Positions 1-7,400 of a DNA stretch of 32,675 nucleotides are shown in pieces. Below the pieces are notes generated by a model. That model was not told where the DNA came from. It saw only the letters and a program-made list of their open reading frames with translations, and did no database searches. The DNA is from an uncultured Hungatella sp. Its GTDB lineage: Bacteria; Bacillota; Clostridia; Lachnospirales; Lachnospiraceae. The stretch spans positions 1-32,675 of the forward strand of contig CATLBO010000031.1 in assembly GCA_949879025.1 (NCBI GenBank), written 5' to 3'. A program made the position numbers and the translations under genes. How positions within the stretch are numbered: the stretch's first letter is position 1; each line of letters starts with the position of its first letter.

Positions 1-73
1 TGTAATTCCCAAAAGGAAATCCGTCCATAAAATTATCAAATAAATTTTCTCCGAAAATACTTGGCATTAACAT
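1..73 (-). CDS. Small heat shock protein Hsp20/alpha-crystallin family, N-terminus only
   Basis: Only the first 24 or so codons are in the window; the gene runs off the left edge. The protein starts MLMPSIFGENLFDNF and continues into MDGFPFGNY, which resembles the amino terminus of clostridial Hsp18/Hsp20 chaperones, ATP-independent holdases that keep unfolding proteins soluble. An upstream in-frame ATG at 79 lies only two bases from the GGAG of the ribosome binding site. The ATG at 73 is about eight bases away and is preferred. A sigma-A promoter and a CIRCE-like element lie just upstream, which supports a heat-shock gene. The diagnostic alpha-crystallin domain is outside the window, so the call rests on the N-terminal likeness and the regulatory context. 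Confidence 0.72.
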   Translation of the reverse strand, partial: MLMPSIFGENLFDNFMDGFPFGNY

Positions 74-124
74 AATCATCTCTCCTTTTCTATGAAAAGC
101 ATTTGTTTTATTTGTTATATCTGT

Positions 125-153
125 AATATAACACTTATTGTCAGCAGTGTCAA
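125..153 (-). promoter_or_regulatory. Sigma-A promoter of the hsp20 gene
   Basis: On the minus strand, TTGACA (153-148) is followed after exactly 17 bases by TATATT (130-125). The -35 is a perfect consensus and the -10 a near match. It sits about 50 bases upstream of the hsp20 start. Confidence 0.75.
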
Positions 154-167
154 GAGCTGAGTGCTAA
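141..167 (-). promoter_or_regulatory. CIRCE-like HrcA operator overlapping the hsp20 promoter
   Basis: The HrcA operator consensus is TTAGCACTC, nine bases, GAGTGCTAA. On the minus strand the first arm is perfect (TTAGCACTC, 167-159), the spacer is exactly nine bases, and the second arm CACTGCTGA (149-141) matches at six of nine positions. The element covers the -35 hexamer, where a repressor would block RNA polymerase. The degenerate second arm suggests weak or relic HrcA control. Binding is inferred. Confidence 0.55.
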
Positions 168-221
168 AGAAAATGTGAAAAATCTGTGAACCCACAATTA
201 ACTATCCGACAGCCAGTTACG

Positions 222-264
222 GGCAAAAAGAAAGCCCCGGTCAGCCGCATGGCCAGCCGGAGCT
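222..264 (-). terminator. Rho-independent terminator after the SASP gene
   Basis: Downstream of the SASP stop on the minus strand there is a GC-rich imperfect hairpin: AGCTCCGG pairs with CCGGGGCT, with an inner GGC/GCC stem. A CTTTCTTTTT tract follows. Confidence 0.75.
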
Positions 265-284
265 CCCTTTTTTCATATTATCTT

Positions 285-491
285 TTACTTGCCGGCCATC
301 TGTCTTTCCTGAGCCTCAATCATCTTCTTCACCATATAGCCGCCTACGGAACCGTTCTGGGCAGATGTCAGGTTGCCGTTGTAACCGTTGGTTAACGGTA
401 CTCCCAGCTCTCCTGCAACCTCCATTTTAAATTTGTCCATTGCCTCTCTTGCCTCTGGTACATTGGTAGTGTTTGTAGATTTGCTAGACAT
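285..491 (-). CDS. Alpha/beta-type small acid-soluble spore protein (SASP)
   Basis: This 68-residue protein coats and protects DNA in the dormant spore core. The sequence contains EAREAMDKFKMEVAGELGV, which matches the SASP signature region around the germination protease (GPR) cleavage site. The C-terminal block has the family's NG.L.S..NG.VGG.MVKKMI pattern. The start at 491 is chosen because AAGGAGG lies eight bases upstream; a longer in-frame ORF reaching 521 would overrun that ribosome binding site. Length is normal for the family. It is monocistronic, with its own terminator and a candidate forespore promoter upstream. It shows that the host makes endospores. Confidence 0.93.
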   Translation of the reverse strand: MSSKSTNTTNVPEAREAMDKFKMEVAGELGVPLTNGYNGNLTSAQNGSVGGYMVKKMIEAQERQMAGK

Positions 492-539
492 AATAAACGC
501 CTCCTTGTTTTTAAATTTCATGGTTAATTGCTACACTCC

Positions 540-568
540 TATTATGTGTCCGCTGAAAAATAATACAC
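540..568 (-). promoter_or_regulatory. Candidate sigma-G type forespore promoter of the SASP gene
   Basis: On the minus strand CATAATA (546-540) fits the -10 consensus CATWHTA used by forespore sigma-G. GTGTA (568-564) is an approximate -35 at 17 bases. The -35 is one mismatch from GHATR, so this is a suggestion supported mainly by the gene it serves. Confidence 0.4.
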
Positions 569-625
569 TAGAAGGTTCTGCGTAAAATGTCATTTTTTAG
601 CAAACCGGCTGTCTTGGTTTTCATG

Positions 626-2683
626 CTACAGATTTACCTTATCATAGCTGGCCTCCAAATACTCTGTAAGCCGCCTCTTTAAGTCCTGATGCTCTTCTTT
701 TAAAAGCTCCTTGTCTTCTTTTAAAAGCTGGTTCACTTCTTCTGACACGGTTTTTAAAATATTTGCGTCTGTAAAGATATCCGCCAGTTTAAATTCCATA
801 TCCCCGCTTTGCCGGATTCCGAAAATATCTCCCGGCCCCCGCAGTTTCAGATCCTCTGAGGCAATATAAAATCCGTCATTGGAGCGGTTTAAAATGTCCA
901 GACGTTCTCCTGTGCCTTCCTGATCCCCGCAGTTGACCATAATGCAGTAGGACTGATGTTCCCCCCGGCCTACCCGGCCCCGAAGCTGATGAAGCTGGGC
1001 CAGGCCGAACCGCTCGGCATTTTCGATCATCATTACTGTGGCATTGGGCACATTGACTCCCACTTCAATCACCGTGGTGGACACCAAAATCTGTATCTCT
1101 CCGGCAGCAAACCGTTCCATAATCTCATTTTTCTCTTTTCCCTTCATTTTCCCATGAAGATATTCAATGGAAATCCCAGGCAAAGCCTCCCTTAAGGTTT
1201 TCGTATAGTCCAGCACGTTTTCCGCCTCAAGCATCTCGCTGTACTCCACCATGGGGCAGATAACGTAAGCCTGCCTCCCTTGTTCCGCCTGTTTCTTTAT
1301 AAAAGAGTATGCATTCTGCCGGTAACCAGTGCCCACCACGCAGTTTTTTATCGGCAGGCGGCCTCCTGGCAGCTCATCTACAATGGAGATATCCAGATCC
1401 CCATATAAGATAATAGCCAAAGTCCTGGGTATGGGAGTGGCACTCATGACCATAACATGAGGCTCCTTTCCCTTATTGCCCAGCATCTCCCGCTGCCCTA
1501 CGCCGAACCTGTGCTGCTCATCCGTAATTACCAAAGCCAGGTTATCATAAACCACTTTGTCCTGAATCAGGGCATGGGTTCCCACAATTATGTCCGCTTC
1601 ATGGCTTTTAATCTTTTCATAGGCAATCCGTTTCTCCTTTGCAGTCATGGACCCTGTCACCAGAACCGGAACTTTATGGATTCCATGGGACTGAAAAAGG
1701 CTGCACATTCCCTCATAATGCTGTTTCGCCAAAACTTCAGTGGGGGCCATAATCGCCCCCTGACAGCCGTTATATGCTGCCGTCAGAAGGGCAAGGACGG
1801 CGATGATGGTCTTTCCGGACCCTACATCTCCCTGAATCAGGCGGTTCATTACCAGGCCGCCTCCAAGATCTGCAAGAACCTCATCCAGAACTTTTTTTTG
1901 GGCTTTTGTCAGAACATAGGGAAGATTCCGGATCAGTTCTTTCACCTGCCCTGACGGCTTCATGACCCATGCACTTTTCCTGTCCTGCCGCTTTTCCTTC
2001 AGCTGCCGCACTGCCATGAGAAACAGGAAGAATTCGTCAAAAACCAGCCGCTTCCTTGCAAACAGAAGCTGCTGCTGATCCTCTGGAAAGTGGATGTGCT
2101 CCAGGGCAAAATTATACTCGGAAAGTTCGTATTTTTTTCTGATATAGGCTGGAAGATACTCCCGCTCCATCTGCCTCATGTCAAGGGCCTGCGCCACTGC
2201 CTTTGTAATGGCTTTGTTTCCCAATCCTTTTGTCTGTCCATAGATTGGCTGCATATGCTCCATCATGGCTTTGTAGCCGTCCTTTGTATATATCTCCGGC
2301 TGTTCCATGGTCAGGCGATTATTTTTTTTAACTATCTTTCCGTAAAAAACATGATAAGTGCCTGCCTGCAGCGTATTTTTCAGAAACGGCATATTAAACC
2401 ATATTAGCTGCAGCGTCCCGGTACCGTCTCCCAATGATGCCGTAATCACCTTGGTATGCTGAAAGCTGCGGACAGATGCCGACTTCTGAAGAATCCCTGC
2501 CACCGCCCCTGTCATGTCCGCCTTTAACTGGCCTATGGCAGCCGGAGCCTCATAAGTATGGTATCCTCTGGGATAGTATCCCAGCAAATCGCCTACCGTA
2601 AACACCCCCAGCTTCTCAAACAGTTTTCCTGTTTTGTCGCCGATTCCTTTTAGTGTACGGATTGATTCCTGATTTTGTGCCAT
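626..2683 (-). CDS. recG: ATP-dependent DNA helicase RecG
   Basis: RecG is a superfamily 2 helicase that remodels stalled replication forks and branch-migrates Holliday junctions. The 685-residue protein has the N-terminal wedge/OB region, Walker A GDVGSGKT at about residue 295, the DEQH box in VITDEQHRFGV, motif III SATPIPRT, VSTTVIEVGVNVPNA, and the QLRGRVGRG motif, all in family order. Length is typical. The frame stays open 12 codons upstream to 2719, but RecG homologues begin near MAQNQESIRTLKGIG, so 2683 is used. The ribosome binding site there is weak (GGAAAG). It lies downstream of fakA, as in Bacillus-type gene order, and is probably co-transcribed with it. Confidence 0.95.
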   Translation of the reverse strand: MAQNQESIRTLKGIGDKTGKLFEKLGVFTVGDLLGYYPRGYHTYEAPAAIGQLKADMTGAVAGILQKSASVRSFQHTKVITASLGDGTGTLQLIWFNMPFLKNTLQAGTYHVFYGKIVKKNNRLTMEQPEIYTKDGYKAMMEHMQPIYGQTKGLGNKAITKAVAQALDMRQMEREYLPAYIRKKYELSEYNFALEHIHFPEDQQQLLFARKRLVFDEFFLFLMAVRQLKEKRQDRKSAWVMKPSGQVKELIRNLPYVLTKAQKKVLDEVLADLGGGLVMNRLIQGDVGSGKTIIAVLALLTAAYNGCQGAIMAPTEVLAKQHYEGMCSLFQSHGIHKVPVLVTGSMTAKEKRIAYEKIKSHEADIIVGTHALIQDKVVYDNLALVITDEQHRFGVGQREMLGNKGKEPHVMVMSATPIPRTLAIILYGDLDISIVDELPGGRLPIKNCVVGTGYRQNAYSFIKKQAEQGRQAYVICPMVEYSEMLEAENVLDYTKTLREALPGISIEYLHGKMKGKEKNEIMERFAAGEIQILVSTTVIEVGVNVPNATVMMIENAERFGLAQLHQLRGRVGRGEHQSYCIMVNCGDQEGTGERLDILNRSNDGFYIASEDLKLRGPGDIFGIRQSGDMEFKLADIFTDANILKTVSEEVNQLLKEDKELLKEEHQDLKRRLTEYLEASYDKVNL

Positions 2684-2755
2684 TGTATCATTCTTTCCGC
2701 AGCCAAATCGCCTTTCCATGGAAAGTTTAAAGCTGATTATGCTGCAATGCTACAC

Positions 2756-2790
2756 AAGGGGCTGCCGCACGCTCTGTGTCACAGCCCCTT
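2756..2790 (-). other. Intergenic hairpin between fakA and recG
   Basis: A perfect nine-base inverted repeat, AAGGGGCTG (2756-2764) and CAGCCCCTT (2782-2790), lies between the fakA stop and the recG start. On the minus strand it is followed by TGTGTAG rather than a T run, so it is not a standard intrinsic terminator. It may be an RNA-processing or stability structure within the operon. Confidence 0.4.
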
Positions 2791-2816
2791 GCCCATATAT
2801 GGTTTTCTTTAATTTT

Positions 2817-4553
2817 CTATTCCACCGAAATAAGATAGTAGTAAATCGGCTGTCCCCCGCTGTGAAGCTCCACTTCACAGTCCGGGAAGGTTTCCTCCAC
2901 CCGCTCCAGAAGCTTTTCTGCCGTGTCCTCTGTAATATCCGCTCCATAATAGATGGTAATTAGTTCTGATTCCTCATCCGTCATGGCTTTCAGCGTATCC
3001 AGAGCCGTGTCCATTACGGATTTACCTACGCATAAAATTCCTGCATCGCCGATACCCATAATGTCCCCTGCATGGATCTCCTTGTCATCGATCATGGTAT
3101 CTCGCACCGCATAAGTAATCTGTCCCGTCTTTACCCGGCTCATCTCCGCCATCATGGCCTTTTTATTCTCCTCCGGCGGCAGATCCGGCGCAAAGTTAAT
3201 AACAGCCGTGATTCCCTGAGGCACAGTCTTGGAGGGAACCACCACAATATCCTTTCCCTCTGCCAGAGAAGCCGCCTGCTCTGCCGCCAGAATAATATTG
3301 CTGTTGTTGGGAAGGATGTAGATGGTATCCGCATTAACCCGGTCAATGGCGTTCAGCATATCCTCTGTGCTGGGGTTCATGGTCTGGCCGCCTTCGATTA
3401 GGTAGTCTGCACCGATTCCCTCAAAAATCTCTCCGAAGCCTTTCCCAATGGAAACTGCAATAAAGCCGTACTCTTTTCTTGGTTCTTCCTCCTGGCTGCC
3501 GCCTTCCTTTTCCCCGTAATCCGGCAGGGTCCCGGAGTCTGCAGCCTGCTCCTGCGCTTTCTGCTCTCTGGCCTTTTTCTCTGAATCCATAATCAGCCGT
3601 TCCTGGTGCTCTTCCCGCATGTTGTCAATCTTCATTCTGGAAAGGGAGCCGAAAGTCAGCGCTTTCTGAATAGCAAGGCCTGGATCGTTGGTGTGGACAT
3701 GAACCTTTACCACATCATCATCAGACACTACCACAATAGAGTCACCGATGGATTCCAGGTAAGTCTTAAATTCACGCTCTTCCCTGTCGCTGTACGTTTT
3801 TTCCACATTAATGATAAATTCCGTGCAGTATCCGAATTTAATGTCCGCTTCTTCCAAAACAGCCTTCTGTCCCTGGCTGGCTTTAGCTGCTTCCGGGGCG
3901 GAAACCGCTCCTGGTTCCAAGCTCAGATCCGTCTCCTTGCCCAGCAGGCCGTCCAGACAGCCTTTCATTACCTGCATCAATCCCTGGCCGCCGGAGTCCA
4001 CCACGCCTGCCTGCTTTAATATAGGAAGCATCTCCGGCGTCTGGCTTAAAACGTAGTCTCCGTGCTCAATAACCTTCCTGGCGAATTCAATGATATCCTC
4101 GGTTTCCGTCACCAGCTCCACGGCTTTGTCCGCCATCCCTTTTGCCACGGTCAGGATCGTACCTTCTTTTGGCTTCATAACCGCCTTGTAGGCAGTCTCC
4201 GAAGCACGTACAAAGGCATTGGCCAGAGTCGTGGTTGTAATGGTCTCCAGAGGTTTAATCTCCTTGGTAAATCCCCTAAACAGCTGGGACAAAATTACGC
4301 CCGAGTTTCCTCTTGCCCCCCGGAGAGAGCCAGAGGAAATAGCCTTGGCCAGGTTTTCCATGGTAGGGTTTTCAATAGCTGCCACTTCCCTGGCTGCAGA
4401 CATAATGGTCATAGTCATATTGGTACCTGTGTCCCCGTCGGGAACCGGGAACACATTCAGTTCATTAATCCATTCCTTCTTAGCTTCCAGCCCTTTAGCT
4501 CCTGCCAAAAATGCCTTTTGAAGAGTTTTTGCATCGATCGTATTCATACCCAC
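2817..4553 (-). CDS. fakA: DAK2-domain fatty acid kinase subunit FakA (YloV)
   Basis: FakA phosphorylates fatty acids presented by a FakB (DegV-type) binding protein, feeding exogenous or recycled acyl chains into phospholipid synthesis. The DAK2 kinase core shows FPVPDGDTGTNM near residue 45, GARGNSGVILSQLFRG near 95 and DSGGQGLMQVMKG near 195. A middle domain and a C-terminal DegV-like domain follow. A charged Q/E-rich linker at about 330-370 separates the halves. About 578 residues, usual for YloV/FakA. The GTG at 4553 is eight bases from AAGGAGG (4568-4562) and is preferred; the ATG at 4547 is 14 bases away. The gene follows yloU directly, the classic Firmicute pairing. Confidence 0.92.
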   Translation of the reverse strand: MGMNTIDAKTLQKAFLAGAKGLEAKKEWINELNVFPVPDGDTGTNMTMTIMSAAREVAAIENPTMENLAKAISSGSLRGARGNSGVILSQLFRGFTKEIKPLETITTTTLANAFVRASETAYKAVMKPKEGTILTVAKGMADKAVELVTETEDIIEFARKVIEHGDYVLSQTPEMLPILKQAGVVDSGGQGLMQVMKGCLDGLLGKETDLSLEPGAVSAPEAAKASQGQKAVLEEADIKFGYCTEFIINVEKTYSDREEREFKTYLESIGDSIVVVSDDDVVKVHVHTNDPGLAIQKALTFGSLSRMKIDNMREEHQERLIMDSEKKAREQKAQEQAADSGTLPDYGEKEGGSQEEEPRKEYGFIAVSIGKGFGEIFEGIGADYLIEGGQTMNPSTEDMLNAIDRVNADTIYILPNNSNIILAAEQAASLAEGKDIVVVPSKTVPQGITAVINFAPDLPPEENKKAMMAEMSRVKTGQITYAVRDTMIDDKEIHAGDIMGIGDAGILCVGKSVMDTALDTLKAMTDEESELITIYYGADITEDTAEKLLERVEETFPDCEVELHSGGQPIYYYLISVE

Positions 4554-4566
4554 CAGCCGGTCCTCC

Positions 4567-4923
4567 TTAATCAATCACTCTGACGCCTTCGACATAGATG
4601 TTAATCTTGTCAACGGTCATCCCCGTGAATTCTTCCACTTTGTATTTTACATTTTCGATTAAATTGTCCGCAACTGCCGAAATGCTGATGCCGTAAGCCA
4701 CAATCACATGGAAATCCAGTGAAATGCGGTTATCTTCAATATTAACATTAATCCCATGTGTCAGGCTTTCCTTCTTAAGCAGCTTCACAAGGCCGTCCTT
4801 CATGCTGATGGCCGCCATACCCACGATGCCGAAACACTCCACCGCCGTCGTGCCTGCATAAATGGCAATTACTTCCGGATTGATCAAGATCTCACCTAAT
4901 TTGTTGCTGATCCGCCCTTTCAT
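4567..4923 (-). CDS. Asp23/Gls24 family envelope stress protein (YloU-like)
   Basis: This 118-residue protein belongs to the Asp23/Gls24 (DUF322) family, small proteins often tied to envelope homeostasis in Firmicutes. The visible family pattern is INPEVIAIYAGTTAVECFGIVGM, then NISLDFHVIVAYG-like strands and VDKINIYVEGVRV at the end. The ATG at 4923 is chosen over an upstream TTG because GGGAGG sits seven bases before it. It ends just upstream of fakA, whose ribosome binding site overlaps this stop codon, so translational coupling is likely. Its promoter contains a perfect palindrome (see 5044-5059), so the pair may be regulated by a dedicated repressor. Confidence 0.9.
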   Translation of the reverse strand: MKGRISNKLGEILINPEVIAIYAGTTAVECFGIVGMAAISMKDGLVKLLKKESLTHGINVNIEDNRISLDFHVIVAYGISISAVADNLIENVKYKVEEFTGMTVDKINIYVEGVRVID

Positions 4924-5033
4924 GAACAAAACCTCCCATCTTTCCTATACTTTGTCTGCTTATTTAATTCTATTCTGCCCAGGCTGATTCCCTGATATAC
5001 TTTTCCAATCCATCCAGGCAGGCATATAGGTAA

Positions 5034-5062
5034 AGTATACCACACACAACATGTTGTGTCTA
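5034..5062 (-). promoter_or_regulatory. Promoter of the yloU-fakA-recG operon
   Basis: On the minus strand TAGACA (5062-5057) and TATACT (5039-5034) are separated by exactly 17 bases. Each is one mismatch from the sigma-A consensus. The spacer and the end of the -35 contain the palindrome at 5044-5059. Confidence 0.65.
5044..5059. promoter_or_regulatory. Perfect 16-bp palindrome, candidate operator
   Basis: ACACAACATGTTGTGT is identical to its reverse complement. It occupies most of the yloU promoter spacer and is 28 bases from the rpmB -35, so a dimeric regulator here could occlude the yloU promoter and perhaps affect rpmB. I do not recognise the cognate regulator. Confidence 0.5.
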
Positions 5063-5086
5063 TTACAAAGATTTTTTAAATTTTGC

Positions 5087-5115
5087 TTGCAAATTGCGGC
5101 ATAATCTGTTATTAT
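5087..5115 (+). promoter_or_regulatory. Sigma-A promoter of rpmB
   Basis: TTGCAA (5087-5092), a 17-base spacer and TATTAT (5110-5115) lie about 60 bases before the rpmB start. Confidence 0.6.
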
Positions 5116-5173
5116 ACATATTGTTGTGGGTTCCGTTTATTGGAAGCCAAGTAGCTGTTAAGGAGGTGCGATC

Positions 5174-5359
5174 ATGGCTAAATGTTCAATTTGCGGCAAG
5201 GGCGTTCACTTTGGTAATGCAGTGAGCCATTCCCATAGAAGATCCAACAAGATGTGGAAACCTAACGTAAAATCCGTTAAAGTAAAAGTGAACGGCGGCG
5301 CTAAAAAGATGTATGTATGTACTTCTTGCCTGCGTTCCGGCTTGGTTGAAAGAGCTTGA
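5174..5359 (+). CDS. rpmB: 50S ribosomal protein L28
   Basis: This 61-residue large-subunit ribosomal protein starts MAKCSICGKGVHFGNAVSHSHRRSNKMW, the L28 N-terminal signature. CxxC pairs at residues 4/7 and near 50/53 form the zinc-ribbon type of L28. The ribosome binding site AAGGAGGTG is close upstream. It is divergent from yloU-fakA-recG, as in Bacillus subtilis, and is a single-gene unit with its own promoter and terminator. Confidence 0.97.
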   Translation: MAKCSICGKGVHFGNAVSHSHRRSNKMWKPNVKSVKVKVNGGAKKMYVCTSCLRSGLVERA

Positions 5360-5374
5360 TTTAAGACCTTTTTA

Positions 5375-5407
5375 AACTCCAGAGTTTTTTACTCTGGAGT
5401 TTTTTTG
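5375..5407. terminator. Rho-independent terminator of rpmB, possibly bidirectional
   Basis: ACTCCAGAG pairs perfectly with CTCTGGAGT across a short T-rich loop, followed by seven or more T on the plus strand. The minus-strand reading also has a short T run, so it can serve the converging EAL-domain gene that ends at 5411. Confidence 0.88.
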
Positions 5408-5410
5408 ATC

Positions 5411-7183
5411 TTATTTATCATCTTTGTCTGGATTGTCCCTCTTCCTCTGCTTTTTTAAAAGGGCGAAAAAGTCATCCTCCGGCATAGGCCTGGCATAATA
5501 ATATCCCTGTACCTGATCGCAGCCGATACTGTTAAGCAGATCAATCTGCCCCTTGGTTTCCACTCCTTCCGCCAAAAGCCCCAGCTCCAGCTTGGAGGCC
5601 ATGGAAACCACCTGTTCCAGAATAAGCTTTCCCTTGTTTGATACCATCATATTCTCGATAAACTTTTTATCCAGCTTTATAACGTCAAAGGGCGTTTCCA
5701 AAAGGATATTCAGGGAAGAATAGCCGCTTCCGAAATCATCCATCAGCAGAGTGAACCCTTCTTCCTTCAGTTCCAGTGCCTTCTTGCTTATCTGCTGATC
5801 ATCTGCGCTTTCCGTTATCTCCAGTTCCAGAAGCTCCTTGGGAATGTCATTGTCTTTCACCATGTCCAGCAGCATCCCTACGCACTCGTCATTGCGCAGA
5901 TGTATTCTGGAAACGTTGACGGAAACAGGGCATGGTTCAATCCCTGACTCCTGGCATCTCTTAATAAACCGGCACGCCTCAGCCCATATAAAGTAGTCCA
6001 CATTCTTTATAAATCCATTCTCCTCAATTACAGGAATAAACTGATCCGGATAGATCATGCCCCGGGTAGGATGTTTCCACCTTACCAGCGCCTCTGCACC
6101 GATGATCTCATTCTTACTGATACTGTATTTAGGCTGAAGGTACATCATAATCTGCCGGTTGGCAATGGCTGCCTGCATATTTTCTTCGATAAATTTCCGG
6201 TTATAAAGATTTTCCTTAAACTGCTCCTTATAAAACACCACATTCGTAAGCAGATTGCTCTTAGCTGCCTTTCTGGCCATAGCTGCGCGGTCCTCCATCT
6301 GCCGAAGTTCCACAGTTTTATCCTCCATGGTGTACACGCCGAAAGCCAGCTGTATCTTAGCCTGGTCAAAACTTCTGATCTTTTTATCCAGCATATGAAT
6401 AAAGTCCACCAGCTCCTGTTCTTTGTCATACTCCATGACAACCATAAACACATCGCTGCGCAGATTCACAAAAAAATGCCCTTCCTGGCACGCTTCTTTA
6501 ACCTGCTGGGTAATAAAGCTTAAAATCTTGTTGCCGAATCTCTCGCCGTACAGATCATTAATAATCTTAAACTTATTAATGTCAAACTGGATCGCCCCAA
6601 TCTGCCTTGAGGAAGAATACATCAAATGGTTTACATCCCTCCGGAAATGGTGAAGCTTAACCATTTCTCCAATCAGGCTGTCAATCTCATCGCTTTGGGG
6701 AATGTCATCCAGGCTGATGCTGCTCTCTGTTATATCTTTCAGGTAGTCTTCCAGCATATCTTCCAGGATCTCAATACATATGCTGATCGCTCTGGGACAT
6801 TCTTTTAAAATCAGTCCTTCCCTGCGGATATCCGCCATGCCCTCCGGGCTGGATATATCTTTGCCTAAAATTTCCCGGCAGTTAAACTTGCCGCCCATCT
6901 TTTCCGTAAACGCTTGTATAAACTCTCCAGTCTTCTGATTGCCGTATAGCTCCAAATCTCTGTCCTGGGCATCATAGAATCCCAAAGCCATCCCCAGAAC
7001 CATAAGCCCTGCTGTTATGCAGCCACACACCGCCCCCTGACGCATCCCCCCGCCAAAGCATGTGCTGATCTTTAAAGCTGTTCTCAGCTCCAGTCCGAAG
7101 TCTTCCGCAAATGCCCCAAACAACGCCTGGGAGCAGTGATACTGCTGATGCAGAAGCTGTTCCGCCTTCTCTTTATGTGTCAT
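5411..7183 (-). CDS. C_GCAxxG_C_C redox-type domain fused to degenerate GGDEF and EAL phosphodiesterase
   Basis: Three parts are visible. Residues ~1-150 match the C_GCAxxG_C_C putative redox-active family, with HCSQA (Cys17), FGGGMRQGAVCGC (Cys53/55), FNCREIL (Cys102) and Cys129/136. Residues ~190-310 are GGDEF-like, but the signature site reads RSDVF, so cyclase activity is unlikely. Residues ~320-585 are an EAL domain keeping EALVRW, SVNVS, ELEITES, DDFGSGYSS, LDKKF, AEGVE and QGYYYARP, the metal and catalytic residues of cyclic-di-GMP phosphodiesterases. No membrane segment is seen, so the protein is probably cytosolic. The start is uncertain: an ATG at 7222 directly abuts GAGGAG, while 7183 fits the family N-terminus. 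I infer that the cysteine domain tunes c-di-GMP breakdown. Confidence 0.88.
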   Translation of the reverse strand: MTHKEKAEQLLHQQYHCSQALFGAFAEDFGLELRTALKISTCFGGGMRQGAVCGCITAGLMVLGMALGFYDAQDRDLELYGNQKTGEFIQAFTEKMGGKFNCREILGKDISSPEGMADIRREGLILKECPRAISICIEILEDMLEDYLKDITESSISLDDIPQSDEIDSLIGEMVKLHHFRRDVNHLMYSSSRQIGAIQFDINKFKIINDLYGERFGNKILSFITQQVKEACQEGHFFVNLRSDVFMVVMEYDKEQELVDFIHMLDKKIRSFDQAKIQLAFGVYTMEDKTVELRQMEDRAAMARKAAKSNLLTNVVFYKEQFKENLYNRKFIEENMQAAIANRQIMMYLQPKYSISKNEIIGAEALVRWKHPTRGMIYPDQFIPVIEENGFIKNVDYFIWAEACRFIKRCQESGIEPCPVSVNVSRIHLRNDECVGMLLDMVKDNDIPKELLELEITESADDQQISKKALELKEEGFTLLMDDFGSGYSSLNILLETPFDVIKLDKKFIENMMVSNKGKLILEQVVSMASKLELGLLAEGVETKGQIDLLNSIGCDQVQGYYYARPMPEDDFFALLKKQRKRDNPDKDDK

Positions 7184-7306
7184 ATGCCATACCCCATTTC
7201 TCCCATGCCTGCTTATGTGCATCTCCTCTATTTGTATATTTTAACAAATAGATCCTGATTTGTGAAGTATAATGCGGCATTTTAAACAGTATATTTACCA
7301 TTTCTC

Positions 7307-7353
7307 TAAAAAATCCCGGTACAGGCATTGTCTTGCATGCCCATACCGGGATT
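7307..7353 (-). terminator. Terminator of the repeat lipoprotein gene
   Basis: On the minus strand AATCCCGGTA pairs with TACCGGGATT, with an inner GGCAT/ATGCC stem, and a run of six T follows. Confidence 0.82.
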
Positions 7354-7400
7354 TTCCCTGTCTCTCATTCAGGCTCTGGCTGTTCTGTCAGGCCCTAGCA

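Noticed and set aside
1457-1954. 165-residue plus-strand ORF
   Set aside because: Lies wholly inside recG on the opposite strand, with no ribosome binding site or domain; shadow frame.
2684-2719. Upstream extension of RecG to 2719
   Set aside because: The extra 12 residues do not resemble RecG N-termini and have no better ribosome binding site.
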